A stretch of DNA of 64,000 nucleotides from Arthrobacter gandavensis (lineage in GTDB: Bacteria; Actinomycetota; Actinomycetes; Actinomycetales; Micrococcaceae). The notes beneath the pieces were generated by a model, which did not search any database, was not told the DNA's origin, and saw nothing but the letters and a program-made list of their open reading frames with translations. Below, in pieces: positions 8,362 through 16,891 of the stretch (position 1 is the stretch's first letter; every line of letters begins with the position of its first letter). The stretch is from the NCBI RefSeq assembly GCF_009192735.1, contig NZ_VTFU01000005.1, positions 124,001 through 188,000 on the forward strand, in the 5' to 3' direction. Both the position numbers and the translations under genes were made by a program.

Positions 8362-9135
8362 TCAGCGCGGCCCCATCCGGATGGCGCCGTCCAGCCGGAT
8401 GGTTTCACCGTTGAGCATTTGGTTTTCGATGATATGCGCGGCCAGGGCGGCATATTCGTCCGGCCGTCCCAGGCGGGAAGGATGCGGCACCTGGCTGGCC
8501 AGCGAATCCTGGGCATCCTGCGGAAGCCCCGCCATCATGGGTGTTTCGAAGATTCCGGGGGCTATCGTGACCACACGGATCAAATGCCGGGCCAGCTCAC
8601 GGGCCAGCGGCAGCGTCATGGCAGCAACACCGCCTTTCGATGCGGCATACGCGGGCTGACCGATCTGTCCATCGAAGGCGGCCACGGATGCGGTATTGAT
8701 AATGACGCCGCGCTCCGATGTTCCTCCAGTTTCCAGGGGATCAGTCTCCGCCATGGCCTGCGCCGCCAACCGGCTCACGTTGAAGGTACCGACCAGGTTC
8801 ACCTGGACAACCAGGGCAAAATCCTCCAGCGGCAGCACACCGTTGCGGCCCAGCACCTTGCCGGGAGTGGCAATGCCGGCACAGTTCACCGCCACCCGCA
8901 GCGGGCCCGCGTTCATGGCAGCTTCCACCGCTGCAGCCATTTGGCCTGCATCCGTGACATCACCGGGGACGAAGTGGGCGTTGTCGCCAAGTTCGGCGGC
9001 ATAGGCCAAGCCGCCGGAGGACGGAAGATCAACGAGGATCACTGATGCCCCGGCGTCGTACAGCCTGCGGGCAGTAGCCCGCCCGAGCCCGGAGGCACCC
9101 CCGGTGACGAGTGCCGATGCACCTGTAATATCCAC
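8362..9135 (-). CDS. SDR oxidoreductase, 3-hydroxyacyl-CoA dehydrogenase type II-like
   Basis: This 257-aa classical short-chain dehydrogenase has the cofactor motif [10 protein letters not shown] near the N-terminus, the NCAGI motif (about residue 85), a serine-containing [11 protein letters not shown] strand and the catalytic YAASKGG. The Asp in VDLPSSGG after the second strand indicates NAD preference. The GTG at 9135 is preferred because AGGAG lies 6 nt upstream; the TTG at 9153 would put this ribosome site inside the gene. [16 protein letters not shown] and the C-terminus resemble the HSD17B10 group, which suits its operon with the acyl-CoA dehydrogenase. Confidence 0.88.
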   Translation of the reverse strand: MDITGASALVTGGASGLGRATARRLYDAGASVILVDLPSSGGLAYAAELGDNAHFVPGDVTDAGQMAAAVEAAMNAGPLRVAVNCAGIATPGKVLGRNGVLPLEDFALVVQVNLVGTFNVSRLAAQAMAETDPLETGGTSERGVIINTASVAAFDGQIGQPAYAASKGGVAAMTLPLARELARHLIRVVTIAPGIFETPMMAGLPQDAQDSLASQVPHPSRLGRPDEYAALAAHIIENQMLNGETIRLDGAIRMGPR

Positions 9136-9314
9136 TGCGTTCTCCTGCGACAAGTTACTGCCACCCCTTTGGCGGCACTGTCGAGCCTACTGTGATCCGC
9201 CCCACACTGCATCTTTGCCAGGGTTCCAGCGGTCCTGCAGCCCGAAGAGAGCGGATCCCTCCGACTCGGCTGCCGGCTGAGGGCCGCGGCTGTAAAAGGC
9301 AACGCGGACGGGTC

Positions 9315-9320
9315 TAGGGT
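9315..9320 (+). promoter_or_regulatory. Leaderless -10 hexamer for the GH76 gene
   Basis: TAGGGT ends 7 nt before ATG 9328, the pattern repeated at several genes in this window. Confidence 0.45.
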
Positions 9321-9327
9321 GGTGCGC

Positions 9328-10455
9328 ATGCTTCCCGAGGAACCGCTGCACGAAATCCAAGCCCGGGCCGACGACGCCGCGGCCTCCGTTACCGCAGCTT
9401 TCAGCCGCCCGCTGCTGGGCATCCCGGGCACGAAGCTGGCGTCAATCCAGAGCCCAAAACGCCGGACCCTGCTGCCCGGACCATGGCATTACTGGTGGCA
9501 GGCGCACTACGTTGATGTCCTGGTGGACGCCGCACTGCGCGGTTCGCCCCTTGCCGTACAGCATGCCAATCAGCTGGTGCGCACCATCCGGCTGCGGAAC
9601 GGACTGCGGGCCACCAATTGGTATTTCGATGACATGGCATGGCTGGCCCTGGCCGTGGCCCGGCTTGATGCCCTTGTTCCGACCCGGCCTGTTCGAGCCC
9701 AGGGCCGCGACGGCGGAGACCCTCCCGTGAAGATTCGCCCGCACCCGCGAATGCTGTCATCGCTGGGTGAGGCCCTGAGGTCCGCCCACAACCGGGACTT
9801 TGGCGGCGGTCTGTACTGGAACCGGCGGCGCACCTTCAAGAACACTCCGGCGACGGCGCCGGCGGCCCTGTATTTTGCCCGAAGCGGTGACCGCGAGCGC
9901 GCCCAGTCATTGGTTGACTGGTTGAACGACGTCCTCCTCGATCCCGGAACCGGCCTGTACCTCGACGGCGTCAAGGCGCCCCCGTCCCGTTCCGGGGAAC
10001 CGGTCCTGGAGCGTGCGGTGTTTACCTATAACCAGGGGCCAATCCTCGGTGCCCTGCTGGAGCTTGGCGGGCCGGCAAATGTCACCCGGGCCGCGGATCT
10101 TGTTCAGGCCGTCGGCAGCGAACTCACCCATGCAGGGACCTCAGTACTCATCACCCACGGAACCGGAGACGCGGGACTGTTCACCGGCATCCTCTGCCGC
10201 TACCTGGCTTTGGCCGCCGTATCACCGACCATTCCGTCCTCCCGCCGGCAAGAGGCGGCAGAGCTGGTGTCCGCCACCGCTCAGGAACTGTGGGCGGGAA
10301 GGACCAAACGCGGACAGTGGAGCGTCTTTTCGCCCCATCCGCTGGAACCGGCCGAACAGCACTACCCGGCGGGAACCGGCGTCGGCCTTTCCACCCAGCT
10401 TTCGGCATGGATGATCCTGGAGGCGGCAGCGCGGGTCCGGCGGCGCCTGGGCTGA
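9328..10455 (+). CDS. Glycoside hydrolase family 76 protein (endo-alpha-1,6-mannanase-like)
   Basis: This 375-aa protein has the adjacent catalytic aspartates of GH76 in NWYFDDMAWLALA (about residues 96-108), preceded by WHYWWQAHYVDVLVDAAL and followed by GGGLYWNRRRTFKNTPATAP and VFTYNQGPILGALLEL, the family's substrate-groove motifs. GH76 enzymes cleave alpha-1,6-mannan. No signal peptide is visible, so it is probably cytoplasmic, as in several actinobacterial homologues. The 3' end (EAAARVRR.LG) is part of a duplicated 38-bp block that continues into an intergenic repeat array. Confidence 0.9.
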   Translation: MLPEEPLHEIQARADDAAASVTAAFSRPLLGIPGTKLASIQSPKRRTLLPGPWHYWWQAHYVDVLVDAALRGSPLAVQHANQLVRTIRLRNGLRATNWYFDDMAWLALAVARLDALVPTRPVRAQGRDGGDPPVKIRPHPRMLSSLGEALRSAHNRDFGGGLYWNRRRTFKNTPATAPAALYFARSGDRERAQSLVDWLNDVLLDPGTGLYLDGVKAPPSRSGEPVLERAVFTYNQGPILGALLELGGPANVTRAADLVQAVGSELTHAGTSVLITHGTGDAGLFTGILCRYLALAAVSPTIPSSRRQEAAELVSATAQELWAGRTKRGQWSVFSPHPLEPAEQHYPAGTGVGLSTQLSAWMILEAAARVRRRLG

Positions 10456-10625
10456 TTGAGGCGGCAGCGCGGGTCCGGCGGGGCCTGGGCTGATTTCGGC
10501 GGGGCCTGGGCTGATTCCGGCGGGGCCTGGGCTGATCTCGGCGGGGCCTGGGCTGATTCCGGCGGGGCCTGGGCTGATTCCGGGAACGTGTCTGGGCTGG
10601 TTCCGGGAACGTGTCTGGGCTGATT
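10420..10625. repeat. Tandem repeat array expanding from the 3' end of the GH76 gene
   Basis: A 38-bp block at 10420-10457, which includes the last codons and stop of the GH76 gene, is repeated at 10458-10495 with one change. Four 21-bp units built from GGCGGGGCCTGGGCTGAT follow to about 10579, then two 23-bp units with GGGAACGTGTCTGGGCTG to 10625. Nested unit sizes indicate stepwise slippage expansion. Each 21-bp unit keeps a TGA in the GH76 frame or its neighbours. Confidence 0.85.
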
Positions 10626-10642
10626 CCCGGAACCCGGGGTTC

Positions 10643-11524
10643 CTAGGGAAGGGTTCCCGCCCCCTGTGGCCGCTGTGACGTCGCAGCCCGGTCACTGAGA
10701 TCCGCAAGGGTCAGGGGGTGGCGGGGCGCCGCAGGCAGGGGGTGGCTGCTGTCCACCTTCAATGACGGACCGATGTGCAGGATTTCGCCCGAATCCATCA
10801 TGCGCCAGTTGGGGTTGTCGTCCACTTTTTCGGTGGCCAGCAACACTGCGGGCCGGCGCTCGGCATCCAGCTGCGCGCTGTGCATGCTGATTCGGTGGGT
10901 TTTCATGCCGCCTGTCGTTTCCTCGCCGGCCAGCTCCAAGACGTAGAGGGGATGGGTGTCCGGATACCGCACGGCCCAGACGTTTGCCGCATCGGCCAGG
11001 ATGATGTTTACCGCGAACAGCCGAAGATTCTCGGCAATCCATCCCACTGCTGAGGCGATGGCGGCGCCGACATCTCCGCCGTTGCTGCGGACTTCGGCGG
11101 TGATCAGGGCAAACACCCGCTCGGAATCCGTGTCTCCCTTCACCAGGTCCATCACGCCCATCTGCTGAAGGCGGGAGTCGAGCAGGTCCAGGTCCTCCAC
11201 CACTCCGTTGTGGGCAAACAGGCGGTTGTCCTGCTCAAACGGATGGGTATTGGTTTTCACGTCGCCGCCGGTGCTGGCGTACCGCACGTGGGCTATGAAC
11301 GTGATGCTCTCCACGTCCCTGGCCTCGGCCGCGAACGCCTTGTCCTCATACGCGGCAATCGGCGCCTTCACCACCGATGGCCTGCCCTCACGGTCATAGA
11401 CTCCAATGCCGAACCCGTCAGCCTCGCGCCGGCTCTGCTCAGCCAGGCTGTCCGGCGCGGTGAGGAGCCAAAAGGTGGCTTTAACCGGATGATCCCCTGC
11501 GTGCATAGCGAAGAGTCGACACAT
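10643..11524 (-). CDS. Class II glutamine amidotransferase
   Basis: This 293-aa Ntn-hydrolase starts MCRLFAMHAG, so Cys2 becomes the N-terminal nucleophile after Met removal. ATG 11524 follows a perfect GGGAGG site, which excludes longer starts. Other family elements are READGFGIG, AHVRYAST, NTHPF and the FAHNG oxyanion motif, then DTDSERVF. It resembles the YafJ/EgtC group, which hydrolyse glutamine or a gamma-glutamyl amide. No ergothioneine genes (egtB, egtD) are adjacent, so an EgtC role is not supported here. A CCGCCG/CGGCGG hairpin lies upstream at about 11552-11568. Confidence 0.88.
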   Translation of the reverse strand: MCRLFAMHAGDHPVKATFWLLTAPDSLAEQSRREADGFGIGVYDREGRPSVVKAPIAAYEDKAFAAEARDVESITFIAHVRYASTGGDVKTNTHPFEQDNRLFAHNGVVEDLDLLDSRLQQMGVMDLVKGDTDSERVFALITAEVRSNGGDVGAAIASAVGWIAENLRLFAVNIILADAANVWAVRYPDTHPLYVLELAGEETTGGMKTHRISMHSAQLDAERRPAVLLATEKVDDNPNWRMMDSGEILHIGPSLKVDSSHPLPAAPRHPLTLADLSDRAATSQRPQGAGTLP

Positions 11525-11658
11525 GGGTAATCCTCCCGGACGTTGGCGCACCGCCGTTTCCCGGCGGTTCTGACTAACTTTGCGCTCTCATCCAGAGTCC
11601 CGCGGCACTCCGGCAAAAGGCAAGGGCACGGCCTGCCCGCCAGATCCTCCGCACGCAG

Positions 11659-12267
11659 CTAGGGCGTGAGGCCCTCCGCCAGCTTCTGCACGATGGCTTC
11701 GATCGCGCGCTCACGGGCGGCGGGGGTCTTGAGCGCATTGAGGCGAAAGTAGAGGGCGTACCGGCCCTGTGCCTTCAGACCGTCATACGTCGCCTGCGCC
11801 GCTGGCAGCTCCGTTATGGCAGCCAGCAAGTCCTCGGGGACCTGCGCGGTTGCCGATCCGGCGTAAGCAGCTTCCCAGCGCCCGTCCGCTTTCGCTTTCT
11901 CGACGGCGGCACGGCCGGCCGGACGCATTCTTCCCTCCGCTTCCAGCCGTTCCACAAAACCAACATTGCGCTGGCTCCAGATGCTGCGCGGACGCCGCGG
12001 GGTGAACCGCTGGAGATAGCTCTCTTCATCGCGGCGGTTTGCCTGGCCATCGATCCAGCCGAAACACAACGCTTCCTGCAGCGCATCCAGATAAACCAGT
12101 TTTGTGAGGGTACCGCCCTTGCGGCCCAGTACCAGCAATACCCCCGGGGACTGCGCGTGGTTCGATTCCAGCCAGCTTCTCCATGCCATGACGTCCGGAA
12201 GCAACAATTCGGGCAGTGGCGCCTTCGGCTGTTTGGGTGCCGCCGTCTTCTTCTCTGTGCCGGCCAT
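11659..12267 (-). CDS. YdeI/OmpD-associated family protein
   Basis: The 202-aa protein matches the YdeI family: an N-terminal LPDVMAWRSWLESNHAQSPG segment, ALCFGWIDGQANRRDEESYLQRFTPR and PRSIWSQRNVGFVERLEAEG in the usual order, with a C-terminal ALYFRLNALKTPAARERAIE helix. The biochemical role of this family is not established. The start ATG 12267 was chosen because a TAACCT hexamer lies 7 nt upstream; an in-frame GTG at 12294 would add nine residues. Confidence 0.87.
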   Translation of the reverse strand: MAGTEKKTAAPKQPKAPLPELLLPDVMAWRSWLESNHAQSPGVLLVLGRKGGTLTKLVYLDALQEALCFGWIDGQANRRDEESYLQRFTPRRPRSIWSQRNVGFVERLEAEGRMRPAGRAAVEKAKADGRWEAAYAGSATAQVPEDLLAAITELPAAQATYDGLKAQGRYALYFRLNALKTPAARERAIEAIVQKLAEGLTP

Positions 12268-12274
12268 GTCCACG

Positions 12275-12280
12275 AGGTTA
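12275..12280 (-). promoter_or_regulatory. Leaderless -10 hexamer for the YdeI-family gene
   Basis: On the minus strand TAACCT is separated by 7 nt from ATG 12267. Confidence 0.4.
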
Positions 12281-12383
12281 TGCCCCAGGGACACACAACA
12301 GAAAGGGGTTCACGAGTTCAGCCGATGGCCAAAGCGCCGCGCGTCGGCTCATGGCGCCCGCCGGATTGCGGTAGAACACTGCT

Positions 12384-12923
12384 ATGAGTGTTCGTACCCC
12401 TGACCCCTATCCCGGCTGGCTCTCCGAAGAAGACCTTCGTGAGGCGAGGCAGCGCCTGCCCATGGTTTACGTGGAAGCAGTACCGGTGCGGTGCGACCCA
12501 CTGGGTTACGTCACCGAGGTGGGTCTGCTGCTGCAGGCCACTGACGAGGGCAAGATGGTCCGGACTTTTGTCTCCGGACGGGTCATGTACCGCGAAACCA
12601 TCCGGGCCGCTCTGCTGCGGCACCTCGAAAAGGATCTGGGGCCCATGGCGTTTCCCCAGCTGCCGCCGGCCCTGACACCGTTTGCCGTTGCCGAGTATTT
12701 CCCGTCACCGTCGCAGTCCGGACTGACGGATGAACGCCAGCACGCCGTCGCTCTGGCCTACCTCATTCCCGTTACCGGAGAGTGCGATCCACGGCAGGAT
12801 GCCCTGGAACTGTCCTGGCTGACGCCGGAAGAGGCCCTAAGCCCTGAAATCTACGCCGAATTCGCCGGCGGACGGGGTGACCTCCTGCGGCAGGCCCTTG
12901 CCTCGGCCAGCTGGGGACGCTAA
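12384..12923 (+). CDS. NUDIX-family protein (DUF4916-like)
   Basis: The 179-aa protein carries VYVEAVPVRCDPLGYVTEVG, a strand pair typical of NUDIX folds, and a RAALLRHLEKDLG helix in place of a canonical NUDIX box (GX5EX7REUXEEXGU), which is incomplete. AVALAYLIPVTGECDPRQDA followed by WLTPEEA also recalls NUDIX C-terminal strands. This arrangement matches the actinobacterial DUF4916 group. Loss of several metal-binding glutamates means hydrolase activity is uncertain. It is divergent from the YdeI gene. Confidence 0.8.
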   Translation: MSVRTPDPYPGWLSEEDLREARQRLPMVYVEAVPVRCDPLGYVTEVGLLLQATDEGKMVRTFVSGRVMYRETIRAALLRHLEKDLGPMAFPQLPPALTPFAVAEYFPSPSQSGLTDERQHAVALAYLIPVTGECDPRQDALELSWLTPEEALSPEIYAEFAGGRGDLLRQALASASWGR

Positions 12924-12983
12924 GCGGCCGTTACCGCTTCTTTATATACTGGGGGCCGATTGTCCGAGAAGAAGGAACCAGCC

Positions 12984-13856
12984 ATGCCAGAGAGTCAACC
13001 GGAATCGTACACATTCCGGGTCAACGCCGAGCTGCTTGCGCCCGGGCAGATTCCGGTGCATGAAAGCACCTCGCTGGCACCGGTTCGGGACAGCTCGGTG
13101 GAGAACGACGACTTTGGCGTGCCCGCACTCGTCCATCTGGTGCTGGAGGACGGAATGACACTGCGGCTGGCGCACGGTTCGTCAGTCCGGGTCCAGGCCC
13201 CCGCTCCCTCCGGAGCGCCGGCGGATGCCGTGCGGGTGGTTCCGGCCGAAGAGGAAAATTACGCCGCCGTTGTCGCCGCCGCGGCCGCCGCGCATCCGGA
13301 AGACAGCCGGGTCCAGGAAATTTCAGCCCGGCTAAGCCGTGGCTTGAACGTGAAGTCGGGCAGCAACCTGCGCGATGTCCGCGATCTTGCGCACACCCTG
13401 TACGTGAATCTGGACGACTCCGAAAACGCACTGCAGGTCTGCAACATCATCACCGGGCTGCCGTTTGACGGGAACTTCGGCCGCTGGAACTGGATTCAGG
13501 CTGCGCTGTCGCTGGCCGCCCACATCACGCACGAATCCGGCGACGAAGAAACGTCGGCAGCTTACGCGCAGGCGGTCCGGGCCGGCGACGCCGCCGAGAG
13601 CGACCCGCTCAAGGCAAAACTGGCGGCGGAGATGCTGCAGCGGCAGTTGAACGAACCCAACCTCTATGACCGCGAGATCCACCGGTCAGCAGAGGCTGGA
13701 GACGAACACAGCGAACGGGACTGGCGGGTCCTGAGGCTTGACGCGCTCCTGTACCTGCGGGCCCACGGCGGGTCCCAAACGCTGTCCGAAAGTGAACTGG
13801 ACCGGCGGATCCGCAACGAACTCATTGCTGTGCGCGGGCTCAATCTGGACCTTTAG
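12984..13856 (+). CDS. Hypothetical protein, DUF6707-like
   Basis: The 290-aa protein begins MPESQPESYTF and contains a predicted all-helical central part (PEDSRVQEISARLSRGLNVK, SNLRDVRDLAHTLYVNLDD, GNFGRWNWIQAALSLAAHI), then RQLNEPNLYDREIHR and a C-terminal DRRIRNELIAVRGL. The helical hairpins look TPR-like. The order resembles proteins called DUF6707 in Arthrobacter; that name is from memory. ATG 12984 is chosen because AAGGAA lies 6-7 nt upstream; TATACT at 12945-12950 is a plausible -10. The function is unknown. Confidence 0.72.
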   Translation: MPESQPESYTFRVNAELLAPGQIPVHESTSLAPVRDSSVENDDFGVPALVHLVLEDGMTLRLAHGSSVRVQAPAPSGAPADAVRVVPAEEENYAAVVAAAAAAHPEDSRVQEISARLSRGLNVKSGSNLRDVRDLAHTLYVNLDDSENALQVCNIITGLPFDGNFGRWNWIQAALSLAAHITHESGDEETSAAYAQAVRAGDAAESDPLKAKLAAEMLQRQLNEPNLYDREIHRSAEAGDEHSERDWRVLRLDALLYLRAHGGSQTLSESELDRRIRNELIAVRGLNLDL

Positions 13857-13877
13857 CAGGCGCCCGGGCTTGGACCT

Positions 13878-14906
13878 CTAGGCAGCCGCTCCGGGCTCCG
13901 GGCGTGCACGCCTGCGAACGCGCTGGTTGTGCAGGTGAACGGCCAGCACCATGGTCATGCCAACCGCAGCGCCGATGACGGTCTCCACGGCCCGGTCCTG
14001 GACCAGCAGCAGCGGGTTCCCGGGATGGGCCAGTTCGGTGCTGACCAAAGCCAGCGGCGTAACCACCACCTGTGCCAGGGCGTACTGCCGGGCGATGAGC
14101 ATCTCAGCGCCGAACTGCAGCACCGCAATCACCGCTGCCATCTGCCACGGGTCCCGCCCCGGCAGCAGGATCAATGCAGTGAGCACCAAGCCTCCGAAGG
14201 TGCCGAGGATGCGCTGCAGTCCCCGGTGGATCCGGTGGCGCACAGTCAGCCCGACCAGCGGCACCGTGGCTGCAACCATGGCCCAGTAGTTGTGGCCAAT
14301 TCCCATGGCCGTGGCGATGGATCCGGCGACCGCAGCCGCCAAGGCGTATTGGCCGGCGTCCGCGTAGATGGCCCTGCGCTGGGCGGAGGTGAACCGCGGC
14401 CGCTCCGGTTTCACCCAGTCCGTCCGATACCGGTGCAGGAACCAGCCGGACAGTCCCAGCAGCAGGGCAAAGGCCACGGTACCGACGGCGACGGACATGG
14501 CCTGCCACAGGGGCGGCTGGTTCGGCACCGAGGAAATCGCTGCGTAGGCAAAGATATGGAACAGGGAACCGGCCGGACGCAGCCGCCAGAAGCCGGTGGC
14601 CAAAGTGCCGAGACCGGCCACCGCCGTCGTGCCGGCAACAATCTCCCACGGGCCGGGTTCCAGCCGTGAGGTCAGGGCGCCGGCAAGAATCACGGTCAGC
14701 ATCAGGGCACCCGCACGCGACTGGTGCCCAAAACGCTGGCGGTGCGGCTCGTTTCGGCCGTAGATGCCGGTAAAGGCACCAAAACTGGCGAAAATGGCAA
14801 GGTCGATCCGGCCGAAGACCAACAGGAGGAGCAGGGGAACCCCCACGCCAAGTCCGCACCGAATGGCCACTTGGTGGTCGTTGTGGGCAGGTGCGATCCG
14901 GAACAT
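13878..14906 (-). CDS. FUSC-family integral membrane protein (aromatic acid exporter-like)
   Basis: The 342-aa protein has two sets of hydrophobic helices separated by a short cytoplasmic linker (RTDWVKPERPRFTSAQRRAI). Motifs are FASFGAFTGIYGRNEP in the first half and GHNYWAMVAATVPLVGLTVR plus HRIHRGLQRILGTFGGLV in the second, which are the repeat hallmarks of fusaric-acid-resistance-type proteins. The C-terminus is Arg-rich. Members are thought to export aromatic or hydrophobic compounds; the substrate here is unknown. ATG 14906 was preferred over an in-frame TTG at 14924, with no clear ribosome site for either. Confidence 0.83.
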   Translation of the reverse strand: MFRIAPAHNDHQVAIRCGLGVGVPLLLLLVFGRIDLAIFASFGAFTGIYGRNEPHRQRFGHQSRAGALMLTVILAGALTSRLEPGPWEIVAGTTAVAGLGTLATGFWRLRPAGSLFHIFAYAAISSVPNQPPLWQAMSVAVGTVAFALLLGLSGWFLHRYRTDWVKPERPRFTSAQRRAIYADAGQYALAAAVAGSIATAMGIGHNYWAMVAATVPLVGLTVRHRIHRGLQRILGTFGGLVLTALILLPGRDPWQMAAVIAVLQFGAEMLIARQYALAQVVVTPLALVSTELAHPGNPLLLVQDRAVETVIGAAVGMTMVLAVHLHNQRVRRRARPEPGAAA

Positions 14907-15102
14907 GTCGCGCAGGTGGTTCAAGGTGGGCTGCTCGGCCTTTCAGAATCGGGGTGTGGAGCGGCCAAAACCGCACTTTCCACCGTACTCCGGGAGCTCA
15001 CCTGCCCCGGAACAATGTGGCGGACGTCCCACCGTCCGCGAAGGGGCAGCTCCAATGCGGCGGGCGAATCCACCATGGCGGAGGGTAAGGCAAAATGGAG
15101 GG

Positions 15103-16377
15103 GTGTCCTCATCAACGTTCTCCTTTGCCCTCGGTAAGCGCCTTCGCGAAACCACTGCCCCAACAGCCGAGCAGACGCAGGCAAACGGCGGTGAGTTTCA
15201 GGGCCGCACCGGCACCATCACCACGCCGCACGGGGAGATCGCCACTCCCGCCTTCATCGCCGTAGGAACAAAGGCGACTGTTAAGGCGGTGCTGCCAGAG
15301 TCCATGGCTGACCTGGGTGCGCAGGCGCTGCTGGCCAACGCTTACCACCTGTACCTGCAGCCGGGCCCCGACGTCCTGGACGCTGCAGGCGGCCTGGGTA
15401 AGTTCATGAACTGGTCCGGCCCCACCTTCACCGACTCGGGCGGATTCCAGGTGATGAGCCTGGGCGCCGGCTTCAAGAAGGTCATCAACATGAACGCTGA
15501 CGGCACCACCCATGCGACCGGCGCGGATGACGCGGTCGCGCCGGGCAAGGAACGCCTCGCGCACATTGACGACGACGGCGTCTGGTTCAAATCGCATCTC
15601 AACGGAGACAAGCACCGGTTCACCCCCGAGGTCTCCATGCAGGTCCAGCACCAGATCGGGGCGGACATCATGTTTGCGTTCGACGAACTGACAACGCTGA
15701 TGAACTCCCGCGCCTACCAGGAGATGTCCCTGGAACGGACCCGCCTGTGGGCACAGCGCTGCATCACCGAACACCTCAGGCTTACCGAGGAACGCGTCGG
15801 CAAGCCGTACCAGGCACTCTTTGGCGTGCTGCAGGGCGCGCAGTACGAGGATCTGCGCCGCAAGGCTTCCCGTGACCTGGGAGCGATGGACTTTGACGGC
15901 TTTGGCATCGGCGGAGCCCTCGAGAAAGAGAACCTCGGAACGATCGTGCGCTGGTGCACGGAGGAACTGCCCGAGGACAAGCCCCGCCACCTGTTGGGTA
16001 TTTCCGAACCCGACGACATCTTTACGGCCATCGAGAACGGGGCCGACACCTTCGACTGCGTGTCCCCCACCCGGGTGGCCCGCACCAGTGCCTTCTACAC
16101 TCCCTACGGTCGGCTGAACCTGTCCAACGCCCGCTACAAGAAGGACTTCACGCCGCTGGTCGAGGGTTGTGACTGCTACGCCTGCGCGCACTACACCAAG
16201 GCGTACATCCACCACTTGTTCCGGGCCAAGGAAATGGTGGCATCCACCCTGGTGTCGATCCACAACGAGCGCTTCACCGTGAAACTGGTCGACGACGCGC
16301 GGCTTGCCATCGAGGACGGGTCCTTCTTTGATTTCAAGGCGGACACCCTCGGAAAGTACTACAGCGCCAAGCCCTAG
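15103..16377 (+). CDS. tgt: tRNA-guanine(34) transglycosylase (queuine tRNA-ribosyltransferase)
   Basis: The 424-aa enzyme would exchange guanine at the wobble position of GUN-anticodon tRNAs for a queuosine precursor. TFTDSGGFQVMSLG holds the substrate-binding Asp, FGVLQGAQYEDLR and DGFGIGGALEKE line the active site, and DCVSPTRVARTS contains the tRNA-contacting segment. The zinc site is CDCYACAHYTKAYIHHL (CxCxxC...H). The GTG start gives MSSSTFSFALG, typical of actinobacterial Tgt; GGAGG lies unusually close (1 nt), so the start is not certain. The neighbouring transporter at 16892-17647 would import the precursor. Confidence 0.95.
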   Translation: MSSSTFSFALGKRLRETTAPTAEQTQANGGEFQGRTGTITTPHGEIATPAFIAVGTKATVKAVLPESMADLGAQALLANAYHLYLQPGPDVLDAAGGLGKFMNWSGPTFTDSGGFQVMSLGAGFKKVINMNADGTTHATGADDAVAPGKERLAHIDDDGVWFKSHLNGDKHRFTPEVSMQVQHQIGADIMFAFDELTTLMNSRAYQEMSLERTRLWAQRCITEHLRLTEERVGKPYQALFGVLQGAQYEDLRRKASRDLGAMDFDGFGIGGALEKENLGTIVRWCTEELPEDKPRHLLGISEPDDIFTAIENGADTFDCVSPTRVARTSAFYTPYGRLNLSNARYKKDFTPLVEGCDCYACAHYTKAYIHHLFRAKEMVASTLVSIHNERFTVKLVDDARLAIEDGSFFDFKADTLGKYYSAKP

Positions 16378-16420
16378 GAAGACGCCGCACTCCGTCGACT
16401 CCGGCCGAAGCCCGGAGGTT

Positions 16421-16447
16421 TGCCTGCACCCGCAACAGGTGCAGGCA
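16421..16447. terminator. Bidirectional hairpin between tgt and the acidic small protein
   Basis: Arms TGCCTGCACC and GGTGCAGGCA pair perfectly around a 7-nt loop, between convergent genes. There is no clear U-run, as is common in this group. Confidence 0.6.
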
Positions 16448-16452
16448 TGCCG

Positions 16453-16722
16453 CTAATTCCAGGTTCTGGGAAGTGGCGGGTTTTGCTCGGGGTCCTGCTC
16501 TCCGACGGGGCTTTGGTCCTCTTCCGCCGGGTCTTCCGGCCCGCCGGCCGGTGACCCGTCCCCGGCTGCTGCCGAGTCTTCGGCAATCTCGGGCCCGGAG
16601 TGGAAACCCTCATTATCGGCAGCTTCCCCTGCGCCGTCGGCATCGTCATCGAGGCCGGGGAACGAGCCGCCCGCCTTCCGGCTGCTGTCCCGCCCGTCCC
16701 CTTTACCGCTCTCCTGCACCAT
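16453..16722 (-). CDS. Small acidic hypothetical protein (89 aa)
   Basis: A strong GAGGAGG site 7-8 nt before ATG 16722 shows that this minus-strand frame is translated. The product starts MVQESGKGDGRDSSRK and is then Asp/Glu/Gly/Pro-rich with no hydrophobic core, so it is likely disordered. It ends PLPRTWN. It lies between tgt and yhhQ on the yhhQ strand. It resembles many actinobacterial low-complexity proteins and no function can be given. Confidence 0.7.
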   Translation of the reverse strand: MVQESGKGDGRDSSRKAGGSFPGLDDDADGAGEAADNEGFHSGPEIAEDSAAAGDGSPAGGPEDPAEEDQSPVGEQDPEQNPPLPRTWN

Positions 16723-16891
16723 GGTTGTTCCTCCTCAGCGTGGTTTGCCGCTGCCGGCCCCCGCACAGCTCAGCCGCCGGGACCGCACCTCACCGCCGCC
16801 AGTGAACGGCGATGCCTGCGACGCTAGAGCAAAAAACACGCGTGCAAAAGAGCCTGCGGGGATCAGTCACCTCGGAGGTGCTCCCCCGCCT

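Noticed and set aside
10222-10707. Minus-strand frame with ISPGPAG repeats over the GH76 tail
   Set aside because: It arises from the intergenic 21-bp repeats and an antisense frame; no ribosome site or family match.
14764-15102. N-terminal extension of tgt
   Set aside because: The frame is open upstream but the extension overlaps the divergent FUSC gene and lacks Tgt homology; GTG 15103 gives the normal family N-terminus.
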